Source: Rhyacichthys aspro (lineage: Eukaryota > Chordata > Actinopteri > Gobiiformes > Rhyacichthyidae). From it: 64,000 bases of DNA. How positions within the stretch are numbered: the stretch's first letter is position 1; each line of letters begins with the position of its first letter. The notes beneath the pieces were generated by a model. It saw only the letters and a list, made by a program, of their open reading frames with translations. It did no database searches and was not told where the DNA came from. Positions 1 to 10,900 of this stretch are shown one piece after another. The DNA is taken from positions 3,489,773 to 3,553,772 of the forward strand of contig CM072160.1 in the NCBI GenBank assembly GCA_036850595.1, in the 5' to 3' direction. A program made the position numbers and the translations under genes.

Positions 1-16
1 TGATCCCGGCTCTTAC

Positions 17-735
17 CTCGACGGTGAAACTCTTGACGTTGTCCGTGGTGGCGTTGACTTGAGCAGGAATGGCCGATCTGCCGAGGAGCACAGTGGTCAC
101 AGAGTTGACGATGCTGGACTTGCCCGCTCCGACCGGTCCATACAGCAGGATACGCACATGGCCCACTTCATCTGTTGAAGGTTTGTAATCCTTCACTAAA
201 CGGAGAAGGTCCTCCCTTCCTCTGTTAAAAACACAGTCAATAAAAAGGAAATGGGGCGGTGGCCAAACAAATGATTCTGTTTATGTTGATGTGGTTTAAA
301 AAGCCACTCACCCCCAGTTGACCTTCCTCCAGGGCTCATCGAAAACTGCACAAACAACAAAGTGGAAACAACACTCAGTGAAACCGTGGCCTTATTATTA
401 CTTAATAAATGAACAGTGATTGGATCAAATGATAAAGAAGTGTTTCTTACGTGGACATGGTGCTGCAAAGACAAAGCATTAAAGAGGTGTATTAGACCAA
501 AAGGTTTAATAACAACATCAACTACTGAGGATGAGTTAAATTTAACTCACCTGGAGGCTCAGCTGGAGGGAGACAAAAGAATAAATATGAAAAGATTACA
601 TTACAAAGACAAATATCTGCAGAACATTTAAAATCAGCCAAAGCTGCACCATGTCATAGCTTTTATAACATCGTTAAAACAAATCATGTTAAGACTTTGA
701 ATGGATTTCTTACGTGTGCTGGATCCACCTCCCAT
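17..735 (-). CDS. Interferon-induced protein 44-like GTPase, 5' part (runs off left edge)
   Basis: N-terminal part of an IFI44/IFI44L-type protein, an interferon-induced family with a P-loop NTPase fold. Coding exons on the minus strand, in transcript order: 714-735 (start ATG at 735), 551-562, 451-462, 312-345 and 17-221; the donor at 11-16 shows that the gene continues beyond the window. All introns are GT-AG and the phases join cleanly. The translation opens with MGGGSST, a short proline-rich linker, then a FDEPWRKVNW segment and the Walker A motif GPVGAGKSS in exon 17-221, typical of fish IFI44-like proteins. Two exons are only 12 nt long and encode the linker. A 5'UTR exon is likely at 736-754 and another at 923 to about 975. 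The gene shares a divergent promoter with the gene starting at 2149. The family call is strong; the paralogue number cannot be given. Confidence 0.85.
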
Positions 736-975
736 GGTCAAATGTTCAATAGATCTGAAGAAAAAAAACAAATCTGAAAAAATACATCGTGGAGGACTGA
801 GTCAGTAAAGGTCTATGTAACAGAACACCACTTGTTTTTGTAAATCTGTCAAAACCTTCCACAAACGTTTTAACATGATCCACAAACTAAAAAACACGAG
901 AATCTTAGAAAAATCTACTTACATTCAGAGCTATTGATGTGAGGCAGATGGATCTTGTTCTTCTTCGAGGACGAG

Positions 976-1082
976 TCTGACTGAACCAAGACCAGAGCAG
1001 CTCTTTATAAACACACACCCCTCCCTTTGGAGTTTTTCTGAAACCACTGCATTTACAGGAAAGAGAACACTTTCACTTTCTG
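976..1082 (-). promoter_or_regulatory. Interferon-type promoter of the IFI44-like gene (ISRE + TATA)
   Basis: On the minus strand an ISRE-type element, GAAAGTGAAAGT, lies at 1069-1080, matching the GAAANNGAAA consensus bound by IRF/ISGF3. A TATA box (TATAAAG) lies at 1003-1009, which puts the start site near 975. The first 5'UTR exon would end at 923, where GTAAGT follows. Spacing of about 95 bp from ISRE to start is usual for interferon-stimulated genes. Sequence evidence only. Confidence 0.7.
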
Positions 1083-1376
1083 CTGTTGTTGTAGTTGATT
1101 GTCTGAAACAACTGGTGCAGTCAGTGAAACAAGAAAAAGAGGAGTGTTACTTGCATGTCAATTATTAAAAAGCTGTTTTTTTTCTCTCTTTATGAAGTTG
1201 TAGCAGGAAATTGAAGCCATTAAAATGTAGATCAATAAAAAGTCTTCAGTCATCAGATGCACTGTTTTTGACACTGGACAGAACAGCACTTACTGCAATT
1301 AACTTAATGAACTTAATGGAGCATTTGGTCCAAAACATGTAAAAGTAGAAGCAGTCTGGCCCAGACCAGTCATAAC

Positions 1377-1464
1377 GAAACTGAAAGTGTTCAAGGCCAC
1401 GTGATTTCCAGTAAACGCAGTGTTTCCTCTCAGAGCCCAGTGGGAGGAGTCTGTGAGTATAAAG
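1377..1464 (+). promoter_or_regulatory. Interferon-type promoter of the 2149-6327 gene (ISRE + TATA)
   Basis: GAAACTGAAAGT at 1377-1388 is a near-consensus ISRE on the plus strand. TATAAAG follows at 1458-1464, predicting a start near 1490. A noncoding first exon would run from there to 1620, where GTAAGA begins the first intron. It faces away from the matching ISRE/TATA pair of the IFI44-like gene, with roughly 510 bp between the two predicted start sites. Confidence 0.7.
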
Positions 1465-2148
1465 ACCAGCCTCTGTTTCCTTCAGGATCTTGTCACCGAC
1501 AGAGCTGCTGCACTTTTCTCTTTACACTCGTCTGATTAAAACCAAATGAATGTAGTGTCTGTTTGTGGAGTATGTTAGAAAGCTTTCTGTGCTGTAAATA
1601 CAACCAGGTTTCATCTGAAGGTAAGAGAACACTTTTATTGTTCTTTGATTGTTCCCTTTTAACAGAAAGCTGCAGTGTTTAGACTCGACCAAACCAAACA
1701 AAAACCAAACCAAACCAAACTGGATTAATGTGGGTTCATTTGTTTGTTTTTCAATGATTACTGGGAGTGTGCAGATTAAAGCCTGACGTTTGCAGTGAAC
1801 AGCCTAATGTCCAGATTTCAAAACTCACATGGTTGATGTCCATAATGTAAGAGACAATGGGACAGTGTTCAGACTCAGATCAAACCAAATGTTTTCTACA
1901 AACTGTGTTTAGCTCCATCTTTGAGGAACCACTGAGTTGGTTCAAACTGGCAAAAGTGTGACAGTGATGGAAACAGCTGTAAATGGAGCTTTATGGATTG
2001 AACCTCACATGAACAGGGCTTAAGTCCACTTTATACAGTAAATAGTTACTGGATGTAACTCCAGTTCTGTGAGTATGGAGCCTTCTGCTTGGATCATTGT
2101 GGGTGGAGCTGTTTGTCAAAACCTCTTTGTCTTTCTCCAGAAAGCATC

Positions 2149-4147
2149 ATGTCCAACGAAGAATATGAGCACATCCATCGAGCTGAGGCCCAGGTCAGTT
2201 TAACTATCCAGACTTGAATTTTCTTTTTGATTGTTAACATTAATGAATTCATAGATAAATAAACTGATAGATAAACACATACATATGTAAATACATGGTT
2301 TAGTGATATCCTTTTGTTCTGAATGTTGTGTTTCAGATGGAGGAACTCTTCAGTAAACTTCAAACCCTGGCCTCACCTGAGTTGTATCAGTGTATGGATC
2401 ATTTCTCTTGCTTCATTTGTACTTTTTGCAGTTTGGTGAAATGGGTTTAAGAAAAGGTTTAGGGTCTGCAGCCAAGGCCCATGTCTCTGTTATTTTATAT
2501 TGTACTGACACATATGAGACATAGACCAAAAATATTAGCATATTGTTGCCGATAATTTGGTAAACTTTAATATCTCCATTTTAAATAATGTCATACCTGC
2601 AAAACAAGTCTAATTTTACTCTACATATTTGATATGCATACAGTGCAATGAAAGTATTTGCCCCCTTCCAGATTTCTTTATTTTTTGCATACTTAAATCA
2701 TCAAACAAATTAAAATATTAGACAAAGATAACTCAAGTAAACACAAAATTCTTTTTTTAAGTCATGATGTTATTTATTGAGGGAAATAAGCTATCCAGCC
2801 CCATGTGAAAAGGTAGTTGTGCCTCAGCAGCAATAACTACAATCAAACATTTGAGAAAACAGGCGGTCAGTCTTTCACATCACTGTGGAGGAATTGTTTT
2901 AATTCAGTCACATTGGAGGGTTTTTGAGCATTGTAAGAGAATTGTGTTACTGCCTTAGAGCTTCGAAGTATTGGAACACATAAAAGGACTGAAGAGAGTC
3001 TGGATGTCTTAAGCAGGAGAAGTTTATTACCATCACATTCAGGCCCGGAGACAGGTGAACAGTCAACACAGAGTAGTATTGAACATTCAAGTCTGGCTGT
3101 GCTTTCATTGGTCAGAGCTTATAATACCTCATAGAAGGTCAATACGCAAACAATGCAATAACAAAAGAGTTGTTATTCAGTTGATAAGGCTCGAGGTTGG
3201 AGACATGTTATCTGCAGGTGTCTGAGTCTATCTGTTGACAAAGCCCAAGGCTCAGGGCATCACAACCTTACAATAGATCCAAAATTCTCTAACAAGCATG
3301 AACCGCCTTTTTAAGGTCATGTCACAGCATATTAATCAGATTCAAGTCCTGACTGTGACGAGGCCACTCCAAAACCTTTATTTTAAGTCATTCAGAGGTG
3401 GACTGGTGTGTTTTGGATCATTGTCTTTCTGCAGAACTCAAGTGCTCTTCAGCTTGAGCTCATGATGGAAGGACATTCTCATTCAGGATTTTTTGGTCGA
3501 AAACAGAATTCATGGTTCCATCGATCACAGCAAGTCGTCCAGGTCTTGAAGCATCAAAGCAGCCCCAGCCGTCAGTCACAGAATATTTTTCCCAAAGTCT
3601 CGGGGATCATCAGGATGTTTTCTGGTAAAAGTGAGATGAGCCTTTATGTTCTTTTTGGTCAGTTGTTAGTAGCCACTCCTAAGAAGGTTCACAATTTTCT
3701 CCATTTGAGGATAATGGCTCTCACTGTGGTTGGATGGAGTCCTAAAGCTTTAGAAATGGCTGTGTAACCCTTTCCAGCCTGAATGATGTCAAACACTTTG
3801 TTTCTCATCTGTTAATTTATGATTTAACAAGGGGGGCAAACCCCTTAATTATTTACCTATTCACATAGGGTTAGGTAGGTTTGGATAGGTTTTTCCCTTA
3901 ATAAATAAAATCATGACTTCAATACAGCATTTGGTGTTTACTTGAGTTATCTTTGTCTAATATTTGAATGTATTTGATGACTCAAAACATTTCAGTGTGA
4001 CTAATGTGCAAAAAACCAAAAAAACACATCAGGAAGGGGGCAAACTCATGGCACTGTATATCGCTTTAGCCCCAAACAAATATTGATCCTGCCTCTGCAA
4101 CAGCTGCAGGAGCAGGCCATTTCCATCCATCTGTCTCTCTGTCTGTA

Positions 4148-4203
<56 letters not shown>

Positions 4204-6327
4204 ATCAAGTCATTTTAAAATTTCCAGTGTTATTTGAATTAATTTTTATTTTCTCTTGAAGGTGTTAAAAAGGTAGAGAAGGACTACCTCCAGAACATGC
4301 CCCACAACGTGGCTAATCTTTGTGATTTAATCAACGTCCTAAACAAAGATCTCAAACCTTCCGAGCCCAAAAGTAAAGGTACATATCTCAATTATTAAAG
4401 GGAACCTATGCAAAAACAAAGCTTAAGTTATGCGTCCAAAATAAATAGCTTTAAAAGTAAAAAATGTTTTTTAATTTAAATTTTTGTCTTTCAGGTATCC
4501 CTAACCCATTTCGATCTTCCAAACTGAAGGTCTACCCTGTTGTTGCTTCTAAAACCTTCGGTGCAGACAAAGAAATCCTGAAGAAGGCAAAAGTGGATGT
4601 CTGTTCAAACCCAGAGGACTGTGAGCTGGTCGTGCTCTTCTGTCCCGTCATTTCTCGTGTCGCATCAGACGTAAACCATGCCATGACAAAAATCCCAGGT
4701 AAAACAAACACTGTTATGTACATTTTCAAAGCACAAACTGATTTGTTCAAAGGTTCAAACATAAGAGGAAGGAGTGCTTCATAAATAAAGTTTCACACAA
4801 TATTAGACACTTGTTCTCTCGCCTGTGTTTAACAACATGTACAGTATGATTGTAAAAGCTACAGAGCCCACTTATGTTGGCTGTGGTGTTGTTTAACATT
4901 GGCTGATGGAGTTCCTATAAATACAGCATATCTCAGCACACACACAGTCAGACAATTTGCTTTTGGTCGAAACCTTCTTTTTTAGGCAGATTTTCCTATT
5001 TTTGTTTAATGAAACTGTATTGTACACGGCTAAACTTCTGTTGCTAAAAAGTGCATGTAGCTCCTGTTGTTTAAATCACTGAGACCGTTTTCTCACCTGC
5101 ACGGTTTGGTCCAGACTTTCGGACTTTCCTTTTAATTTGAACCAAATCTTCAGGTGTGAAACGCCAGCGGACTGTAGGGATAGAAATTCATTCATTTGGC
5201 TCGTTTCACCAAGAAGAGCCGGCTCTTTCTGCTCCACAAACAGCTCTTCATTTCCCACTTGTACCTTTTATAATTTAATCACATTTAGTACTGTTTAGAC
5301 TTAATGATACTTAATCTTGCAAATTCTGCATTCTGCTTTTTGTATTTTCACAGTTATTAAAATGCATCCAAATGCTGCTTCTTTTTCTACTTTTCCTGCT
5401 GTTATTTTACAAAAAAAACCTAAACAAAAACATCTCTTTGAACCGACTTGTTCACATCTGACAACTGGTCATGGTTCGGACCCAACAGCTGCTCTTTGGT
5501 CCAGACCAAACTGAAGCAAGGTCCGGTTTGTTTGACAATAGTTCGGACTTTCAGACCAAATGCAGGAAGTGAGTGACAATTAAACACACGAAGAAGAGCG
5601 AACAGAGCAAGGAAACAGGGAAACAAAACACATAAAACACATGCATTTGGTTGTTTCATGTTTTGTATGGCTCTGTTTTTCTTTCTACACTACACTTCCC
5701 CAGTCTGATATTGATTTAAATCAAGTCTTAAACAGTGCATTTGATGTTTCAGTTGTTGGTATTAATCCTATATTAATAATAACAGTCTCTATAGGTCCTG
5801 CTCCAGTCTGACTTTTGTATTTCTCCAGTTCAACTGTAAAATGAGCCTCATTTCAGATTCACCACAATAAAAACCTCTACAGGACGACAGTGAACGTAGC
5901 ATCAGGGAAAGTCCGATAGAGTTAAATCAAACGCAGTCACTCTGACCCAGAGCCATCGTTCTTTTTCTCATTCTCTCTTTTTTCTAGATTGTGCTTTAGT
6001 GGTGTCAGAATAAGCATACAGTAATACATGTTCAGATTGATGCTTCAGTGTGATTTCCCTGTTTTTATGTTTTATTCAGACGCAGTGAAACAGAAGCCAG
6101 TGGTTTTGGTGGTGATGCATCACACAAGAAAAGACATTGATTCAACACAGACACAGCTGGACCACGGACACCAGAACGTCGTTATGAACGTTCAGGTTCT
6201 CTTCCACGAAACCTTGAACGGGTTATTGAAGTGTGACAGAAATGAGTGGGCCTTACAGGGAGTACAAGAGATGTGCAAGAATTTCGCAGAGAACAGGGAT
6301 AGTTTAAAAAACTTCTGTAGCTCATAA
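2149..6327 (+). CDS. Uncharacterised fish protein, 222 aa, likely interferon-inducible
   Basis: Five coding exons: 2149-2193, 2337-2391, 4262-4378, 4495-4698, 6080-6327; 669 nt in total, phases consistent, stop TAA at 6325-6327. The start ATG lies 8 nt into the second transcript exon, after a noncoding exon ending at 1620. The protein begins MSNEEYEHIHRAEAQMEEL, a charged helical segment, and then shows two hydrophobic strand-like stretches, CELVVLFCPVISR and KPVVLVVMHHTRKD, that suggest a small alpha/beta (Rossmann-like) fold. There is no signal peptide or membrane segment, so it is probably cytosolic. It resembles uncharacterised teleost proteins found beside immune genes, but I do not know a function. 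The ISRE in its promoter and the shared promoter with an IFI44-like gene argue for a role in the interferon response. No canonical AATAAA is obvious just after the stop. Confidence 0.75.
2641..4056 (-). mobile_element. Degenerate Tc1/mariner-like transposon
   Basis: Imperfect terminal inverted repeats begin CAGTGCAATGAAAG at 2641 and end, read in reverse, CAGTGCCATGAG at 4056. TA dinucleotides flank both ends (2639-2640 and 4057-4058), the target duplication expected of Tc1. The minus strand translates in pieces to Tc1 transposase: a paired-HTH-like piece (KGYTAISKALGLHPTTVRAI, around 3700-3790), a piece near 3490-3530 reading VIDGTMNSVF, and PKHTSPPL near 3400. Stops and frameshifts make it inactive. 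It sits in the second coding intron of the 2149-6327 gene and has itself been invaded by an LTR. Confidence 0.85.
2932..3294 (-). mobile_element. Solo LTR of an endogenous retroelement, nested in the Tc1-like element
   Basis: A 363-bp block starts TGTAAGAGAATT and ends AATTCTCTAACA, so it has TG...CA ends with short inverted termini. It is flanked by a perfect 5-bp target duplication, AGCAT (2927-2931 and 3295-3299). In minus orientation it contains a TATA-like ATTATAAG near 3120 and an AATAAA signal near 3028, the usual promoter and poly(A) order of an LTR. No internal coding sequence is present, so it is a recombination-derived solo LTR. It postdates the Tc1-like insertion. The lineage (ERV or Gypsy-like) cannot be told from the LTR alone. 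Confidence 0.8.
4147..4200. repeat. (TG)n/(TA)n microsatellite
   Basis: A TGTGTG run passes directly into a (TA)n run. It lies in the intron about 60 bp upstream of the exon at 4262. Confidence 0.9.
5090..5700. repeat. Dispersed repeat, copy 1 (related copy at 58860-59240)
   Basis: This intronic stretch shares blocks with 58860-59240: an opening with CACCTGC and a GTTTG-type core, a motif GAAGAAGAGCGAACAGA (about 5590), and TTTTGTATGGCTCT (about 5662). Short internal inverted segments built on GGTCCAGAC suggest an old non-autonomous DNA transposon. No target duplication could be assigned. The rest of the intron between 4699 and 6079 shows nothing recognisable. Confidence 0.4.
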
Positions 6328-7972
6328 TGTATAAACCTTTTTTCTGGTTGTGAATCTAAGGAAATGCCGAAGTAAAGTAAGATTCACTTTGACCAACATT
6401 CTGTGTTTATATTTATAAATGGTAAAGGTTCTGTTTGTAGGTATAAATCATGGCCACCTTAATGTTTGATTTTAAATTTCGGTAAAAATTGTTAAAATAT
6501 CTTCCCCTGACGATTAGATAAGACAAGATATATTTGTCTCCCTTGGGCTGAATTTGTCTTGGAAAAGAGGCAATGCTGCAATACACAACAAAAAGACACA
6601 GTCAACAATATAGACACAGTCAGTAACAATAATTACATGAAAGACAGAGCAAAAACATTAAGTAGCTGTACATCAATACACCACAAATAATGCATAATGT
6701 TGATGTGCAAAAAATAACACACAGACTTCATTACTATGTGTGTGTATCTGTACACTTCCACATGTGCAGTCACCCCTTTCATACACTCCATAAATTATAC
6801 ATTATTTGACTGGCAACTCTAACTTATCTATACTATTTTTTTGTTAACTTAGGAAAACAGTTGCATATTGTTAAAAGAACTTTCTGCATCTCAGGGAAGA
6901 GAAGACATTTAGCTTCACATGGTCTTGGACCACTTTCATCATCCAGTTTTTGGACCTCTAAGTAAAAAAGATTAGTATAAATTTAACTCCAACGCCCTTT
7001 GCTGGTTGTAGACCAAAAATAGTATTAATATAAATATACTATCAAAGTAAAGGCTTTAGATTTAGGGATAATTACTAAACCTACACAAAATGAACCTTAC
7101 CTCCTCTATTTAATCATGCTCAATGTTTTTAAGGCCTGCAGATATTAATGTAACACTGTAAAGTTCTTGCTTAATTGTAGTTCTTAATAAAAATAAAGCA
7201 GTCTTTCTGTTCTTTGCTCTTAATAAAAATGAATATAAGTAGCTCTATGTAACCTATAACAGATCCTAATTCATTTAAGTTGACACTGAGTTGATGGGGA
7301 GTGTATACACGGGGACTGTAAAGAGGAATAACTGTTTAAATCAAATAGACTGCGGCTGTGTTTCGTTGCAGCAGATTAAACATACTCAGGTTTAAAACCG
7401 TGACACTAAAACAGTCAGTGTGGCTGTAATTATCTCCGTCAATTTGCTGCTGTTTCTCTATTTTTTAAAATCTTTTTTGAGCTGTTTTGCTGTAAAATAA
7501 GAGGTATTTTGCAGTCGTGATTTCTGGAGTCAATGCTTAATGCTTTCCTATTTTATTTGTATGAGGAGAATGAATGAATTAAACCTTTATTGCCTTTATT
7601 GTTTAATTTTGCAGACTCCTACTCTCACATATTTTTAGTTTTAAGTGTCAAGAGAAACAGAAATGTGTCGTGTTTCTGTGAATATGTCCCTTCAGTTTGT
7701 TGAGAAATGTTTGTTAGATGTTAACAGCCGGACGTCCTGCTTTTTGGTGCCTTTAAAATGACTTTTGCAGATATCATCACGACTGCTACTTCTGGAGGAT
7801 GTGACAATCTTTGATATGAACCCAGAGCTGAGCTGAGGCTAAATACATGTTCGGTAAAAGTAGCTGGTTGAAATAGCTGTAAAACACTGATAAGACGTCA
7901 ATAATGATGAGCAGATAACAGTGAAAACCTCCGAGGGCTGGTCCTGAGTCTGGTCTTGACACAGACCTGAAC
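6328..7972. other. Intergenic region between the unknown gene and the SRCR receptor
   Basis: No exon seen. About 6510-6640 resembles the 3' end of a fish LINE (TTTGTCTCCCTTGGGCTGAA type); confidence in that is low. About 7435-7530 is a partial copy of the dispersed repeat seen in full at 28580-29110. Just upstream of the SRCR gene start two GATA-type motifs occur (TGATAAG at 7888-7894 and AGATAA at 7913-7918). No clear TATA box was found. Confidence 0.5.
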
Positions 7973-10900
7973 ATGGACCTCCAGGTGCTGGTCCTGTGTG
8001 TGTCCCTCTGCAGCTTCGGTAAGTCTAATAAATGAATAAACTGTATTTATCTGTAATAAAAATCATACTCTGAACCTGTCAAAGAATCTAAAAATGTGAA
8101 TTAAAACTCTTTATGTGAATGATGTAGTGTTTAATAATGATATTTGATGTCAAGAAGAAAAGGCTGCATCCTGCTTGAACCTTAAAATTGAGACGGTTAT
8201 TGAGGGTCTGATTTCACAGTTTATATTTAAGCTGAAAATGAAGCTTTTGCTCTTCAGTTCTATGAAGGTTTGTGTCCTCCATGAGCTGCCGCTGTGTCAG
8301 CTTCAATAACAACTCATATTTTTTAAATGGAGTTTTTACATTTAACTCTCAGTAAAAAGAATCTCAACTTGAATGTGTCCTGCAAGTCCTTTATGATGTA
8401 TTTCTGTTTGTGATGTTACTTTGCAGGGCTCCTGGCTCCAGACAACAGCACAATGACAGGTGAATGAACATTTCAAAAGGCTTTGTAGAAATGCGTTTAG
8501 CCGGATTTGTGGCTGATTGAGTAACTTTGTGAGAAAAATGTGGAAATGTCTGTGAAAAGTATACATTTGTGAGTTGTGTACATGTTAAAAGATCCATGTT
8601 TCTTTTAATACCAAAAAGTTTACATTTTCTAATAGAATCTGAGCCTGAAGTGCTCCTCACTGCAGCTGTGTGGTTTCTACAGAGCCGTATGTGTTCAGGC
8701 TGGTGGGAGGAGCCGGCCACTGTGACGGAGATCTGGAGGTGAAACGACAGAATATGGAGTGGAGAGCAGTGGACTCAGCTCAGTCTCATCTGATGTTGGC
8801 AAACAAAGTGTGTGCAGAGCTCGACTGTGGTTCTGCTGTTTCTGTGAAAAGTGAGGTTGGTGATTTTCAACTGATCTGGCAAATCATCCCTGACTGTGAT
8901 GAATCTTCACTGAACGATTGTTTTGGGAGTGATCCACACATCTCTCGATCTCATCTGAGTCTGAAGTGTTCAGGTAAGTGTATAAATATTCTACAGCTGT
9001 TTCCTCTTTATTGACAGAGCATCCAGCTGATGTCACGGAGCAATAATCAATAATCAATAATGTGTAGGGTTCAGTGGAGGACACTGTAGATCATTGAGTT
9101 CAGTTCAATTGTGAGAGTCAGTCTGTGGAGTGTCTGTCTTTATTCGTCCTCTCTCTGTGTCCTCAGACTCTGTCTTTATTTGTCCTCTCTCTGTGTCCTC
9201 AGACTCTGTGTCTGTCTTTATTTGTCCTCTCTCTGTGTCCTCAGACTCTGTCTTTATTTGTCCTCTCTCTGTGTCCTCAGACTCTGTGTCTGTCTTTATT
9301 TGTCCTCTCTCTGTGTCCTCAGACTCTGTCTTTATTCATCCTCTCTCTGTGTCCTCAGACTCTGTGTCTGTCTTTATTTGTCCTCTCTCTGTGTCCTCAG
9401 ACTCTGTCTTTATTTGTCCTCTCTCTGTGTCCTCAGACTCTGTGTCTGTCTTTATTTGTCCTCTCTCTGTGTCCTCAGACTCTGTCTTTATTCGTCCTCT
9501 CTCTGTGTCCTCAGACTCTGTGTCTGTCTTTATTCGTCCTCTCTCTGTGTCCTCAGACTCTGTCTTTATTCGTCCTCTCTCTGTGTCCTCAGACTCTGTC
9601 TTTATTCGTCCTCTCTCTGTGTCCTCAGACTCTGTGTCTGTCTTTATTCGTCCTCTCTCTGTGTCCTCAGACTCTGTCTTTATTGTCCTCTCTCTGTGTC
9701 CTCAGACTCTGTGTCTGTCTTTATTTGTCCTCTCTCTGTGTCCTCAGACTCTGTCTTTATTTGTCCTCTCTCTGTGTCCTCAGACTCTGTGTCTGTCTTT
9801 ATTTGTCCTCTCTCTGTGTCCTCAGACTCTGTCTTTATTCGTCCTCTCTCTGTGTCCTCAGACTCTGTGTCTGTCTTTATTCGTCCTCTCTCTGTGTCCT
9901 CAGACTCTGTCTTTATTCGTCCTCTCTCTGTGTCCTCAGACTCTGTCTTTATTTGTCCTCTCTCTGTGTCCTCAGACTCTGTGTCTGTCTTTATTTGTCC
10001 TCTCTCTGTGTCCTCAGACTCTGTGTCTGTCTTTATTCGTCCTCTCTCTGTGTCCTCAGACTCTGTGTCTGTCTTTATTTGTCCTCTCTCTGTGTCCTCA
10101 GACTCTGTGTCTGTCTTTATTTGTCCTCTCTCTGTGTCCTCAGACTCTGTCTTTATTCGTCCTCTCTCTGTGTCCTCAGACTCTGTCTTTATTCGTCCTC
10201 TCTCTGTGTCCTCAGACTCTGTGAGGCTGGTCCATGGGTCCAGTCTGTGCTCAGGACAACTGGAGGTCCACTGGGACCAGTCCTGGACCTCAGTCTGTGA
10301 AGAGGACTTTGACCTGAGGGGTGCAGAGGTGGTCTGCAGGGAGCTGGGCTGTGGGGCTCCTTCTCTCCTCCAGGGGGCGCTCTATGGAGAGGGGCAGGCT
10401 CCTCTGGGGCAGACGTTCCAGTGTGAGGGACATGAGTCTGCTCTGATGGACTGTACCAGGTCCAGCTCAGGGGACACCTGCTCATCTGGAAAAACTCTGG
10501 ACCTCACCTGTTCAGGTGAGCTCTCATTCCAATAAACCTCAGTTCTATTCCACTTCTTTTGTTCATCATTTGTGTTTTTTTGACAGACCCTGATGAGGTC
10601 CGGCTGCTGGGCGGAGCCAGTCGCTGTGATGGGACGCTGCAGATAAAACACAATGAGGAATGGGTAAATGTGGCGTTTTTTGAAGAATCCCAGAACGCAG
10701 CGGCTGAAATGTGTCATCGTTTGGATTGTGGCTACGTGGTTTTTGGAAAAAGAGGTCCTTCTTCTGAACCTGCTTGGATGTTAAACTTCTTCTGTCTCCA
10801 GTCAACATCTTCACTGAGGGACTGTGTGATCATACGTGATATGTATAGTACTGACATTTATGTCCTCACCTGCTCAGGTAGTTTCTATTGTTTTAACTTC

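Noticed and set aside
9111..10535. Long open frames (up to 474 codons) with LYLSSLCVLRLC-type repeats across the first SRCR array
   Set aside because: They are open because the 36/42-bp unit is a multiple of three. Only the SRCR part from 10216 has family support; the rest is intronic unless upstream acceptors are used.
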